NCBI GenBank assembly: GCA_019695435.1
Contig: JACTVF010000120.1
Coordinates: 1 to 7,090 of the forward strand
Source: Methanoregulaceae archaeon
GTDB lineage: Archaea; Halobacteriota; Methanomicrobia; Methanomicrobiales; Methanospirillaceae
DNA length: 7,090 nt
Direction: 5' to 3'
The notes under the pieces were generated by a model, which ran no database searches, was not told where the DNA came from, and saw only the letters and a program-made list of their open reading frames with translations. The position numbers and the translations under genes are program-made. Shown one piece after another: positions 5,721-7,090 of the stretch; position 1 is the first letter of the stretch; every line of letters starts with the position of its first letter.

Positions 5721-5730
5721 CTTAAACTAT
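5721..5730 (+). promoter_or_regulatory. Putative lonB TATA box
   Basis: CTTAAACTAT lies about 55 nt upstream of the lonB ATG, predicting initiation near 5750 and a leader of about 30 nt containing GAGGT (5767-5771). A second AT-rich element, AATTATATGG around 5740-5749, is the alternative but would start transcription too close to the ribosome site. AAGTACTT, an 8-bp palindrome at 5716-5723, overlaps the first element. Confidence 0.4.
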
Positions 5731-5781
5731 CATGCGTCAAATTATATGGAAACTGAAGGGTAAAAAGAGGTAAAATCTCCA

Positions 5782-7090
5782 ATGGAAAATTCGGAACCAG
5801 CAGTACCGGCGAGCGATGAAGCAGTTTCTCAGGTCCCGCAACCGGAGCCCGCAGCACCCGGGGCAGCGGCCCCCCAGCCTGATGCAACGGGGCAGGCAGA
5901 AAAAGTTGTTGAAGGGGCATCCTCCCAGATCGAGGTCCCGTCAAAGCTGATCGATCAGGTGATCGGCCAGGAGCGTGCGGTCGAAGTGATCCGGAAAGCC
6001 GCGATCCAGCGCCGGCACGTCATGATGATCGGGAGCCCGGGAACCGGCAAGTCGATGCTTGCAAAGGCGATGGCCGAACTCCTGCCAAAAGAGGAACTTC
6101 AGGATATCCTTGTCTACCCGAACTCCGATGATTCCAACAACCCGATCATCCGGACCGTTGCCGCGGGACGGGGCAAGCAGATCGTCGCCGCCCATAAGAT
6201 CGAGGCCAAGAAAAAGATCCAGTTCAGGAACACCCTTCTCCTGATTCTTGTCATTGGCATTATCGGTTATGCGTTCATTACATACCAGTGGCTGATGGGT
6301 GTCATCGCCGCTGCGTTCGTCTTTATCGCGCTCCGGTACACAACGCCCCGCGAGGAGGCGATGGTGCCCAAGCTGCTCGTCTCCAACGATGTGAAGAGTA
6401 ATGTGCCGTTCATTGACGCCACCGGCACCCACGCCGGCGCTCTCCTTGGGGATGTCCGTCACGACCCGTTCCAGAGCGGCGGTCTTGAAACCCCGGCGCA
6501 TGATCGGGTGGAGGCCGGTGCGATTCACCGCTCGAACGGCGGGGTGCTCTTCATCGACGAGATCAATACGCTCGACCCTCACTCCCAGCAGAACCTGCTC
6601 ACTGCACTTCAGGAAGGGGAATTCCCGATCACCGGCCAGAGCGAACGCTCCAGCGGCGCGATGGTGAGAACCGAACCAGTTCCCTGCAGGTTCGTGATGG
6701 TCGCGGCAGGAAACCTTGACGCCATCCAAGGTATGCACCCGGCGCTACGGTCCCGTATCCGGGGCTATGGGTACGAGGTTTACATGGCCGAGAGCATGGA
6801 TGACACACCGGAGAACCGCGAAAAATATGTCCGGTTCATTGCGCAGGAAGTCAAAAACGACGGGAAGATCCCGCACTTTGACAAGAGTGCCATTGATGAG
6901 GTCATCCGTGAGGCCCGCCGGCGCTCGAACCGCAAGGGGCACCTGACCTTGAAGCTCCGTGACATGGGCGGGCTCATCCGGGTCGCCGGCGATATTGCCC
7001 GGCAGGAAGGAGCGACCCTTACCACTGCCACGCACGTGATTGCGGCAAAGACGACCGCGAGGACCATCGAGGACCAGGTCTCGGATGAGT
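5782..7090 (+). CDS. lonB: Archaeal LonB membrane-anchored ATP-dependent protease, N-terminal 436 residues (3' end outside window)
   Basis: The frame is open from ATG 5782 to the window edge; GAGGT at 5767-5771 supports the start. Residues 1-50 are a Pro/Ala/Glu/Gln-rich low-complexity extension. [19 protein letters not shown] (52-70) opens the AAA+ module. Walker A is GSPGTGKS (84-91). Two hydrophobic helices (about 151-168 and 170-185) are inserted between Walker A and B, the hallmark of LonB that anchors the hexamer to the inner face of the membrane. Walker B is GVLFIDE (254-260), sensor-1 Asn311 (AAGN), arginine-finger candidates Arg323/Arg325 (ALRSRIR), and a sensor-2 segment [11 protein letters not shown] (390-400). 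The Ser-Lys protease domain would follow beyond 7090 and cannot be checked. The enzyme degrades misfolded and regulatory proteins in archaea. The family is certain; intactness is not. Confidence 0.96.
   Translation, partial: MENSEPAVPASDEAVSQVPQPEPAAPGAAAPQPDATGQAEKVVEGASSQIEVPSKLIDQVIGQERAVEVIRKAAIQRRHVMMIGSPGTGKSMLAKAMAELLPKEELQDILVYPNSDDSNNPIIRTVAAGRGKQIVAAHKIEAKKKIQFRNTLLLILVIGIIGYAFITYQWLMGVIAAAFVFIALRYTTPREEAMVPKLLVSNDVKSNVPFIDATGTHAGALLGDVRHDPFQSGGLETPAHDRVEAGAIHRSNGGVLFIDEINTLDPHSQQNLLTALQEGEFPITGQSERSSGAMVRTEPVPCRFVMVAAGNLDAIQGMHPALRSRIRGYGYEVYMAESMDDTPENREKYVRFIAQEVKNDGKIPHFDKSAIDEVIREARRRSNRKGHLTLKLRDMGGLIRVAGDIARQEGATLTTATHVIAAKTTARTIEDQVSDE

Noticed and set aside
5941..6738. 265-residue open frame on the minus strand inside lonB
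   Set aside because: It lies antisense to highly conserved AAA+ motifs, its translation has no domain-like pattern, and high third-position GC in lonB explains the lack of stops.

Overview
The window comes from an archaeon, most likely a euryarchaeal methanogen of the Methanomicrobiales (Methanoregula-like); the phylum-level call is secure and the order-level one is inference. The evidence is a group II chaperonin (thermosome), a membrane-anchored LonB protease, a NOB1-type PIN/zinc-ribbon nuclease, an archaeal PRPP synthetase, a GfcR-type PRTase regulator, an Lhr-family helicase tail, a tRNA without encoded CCA, TATA boxes about 25 nt upstream of inferred starts, and T-tract ends in place of bacterial-type hairpin terminators.

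Layout. Bases 1-369 (+) are the C-terminal end of an Lhr-like helicase. Bases 476-1131 (+) hold a tight two-gene unit: a small cupredoxin lipoprotein whose second copper-ligand histidine is replaced by tyrosine, then a 72-residue two-helix membrane protein 2 nt downstream. Bases 1273-1476 (-) encode an unrecognised 67-residue basic/membrane protein with its own Shine-Dalgarno site, TATA-like box and T-tract. An AT-rich spacer leads to tRNA-Ser(CGA) at 1700-1784 (-). The long minus-strand block 1938-5589 reads, in transcription order, prs (PRPP synthetase), nob1 (rRNA maturation nuclease), gfcR (PRPP-binding-type regulator) and the thermosome gene. A 192-bp divergent intergenic region separates prs from lonB (5782 onward, +), which runs off the right edge before its protease domain.

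How the genes relate. prs, nob1 and gfcR are close and co-oriented, so a PRPP producer lies two genes from a regulator with a PRPP-binding motif. gfcR also appears to have its own leaderless promoter overlapping the nob1 stop codon. The thermosome gene has its own strong TATA box, bordered by a perfect 10-bp palindrome. Thermosome and LonB both serve protein quality control but are transcribed from separate promoters. The cupredoxin pair is the most accessory-looking part of the window and suggests a membrane-surface redox or metal-binding function.

No CRISPR array, insertion sequence, prophage or clear defence system is visible. Most of the window is conserved housekeeping; the noteworthy signals are the altered copper site, the small membrane proteins and the promoter architecture.
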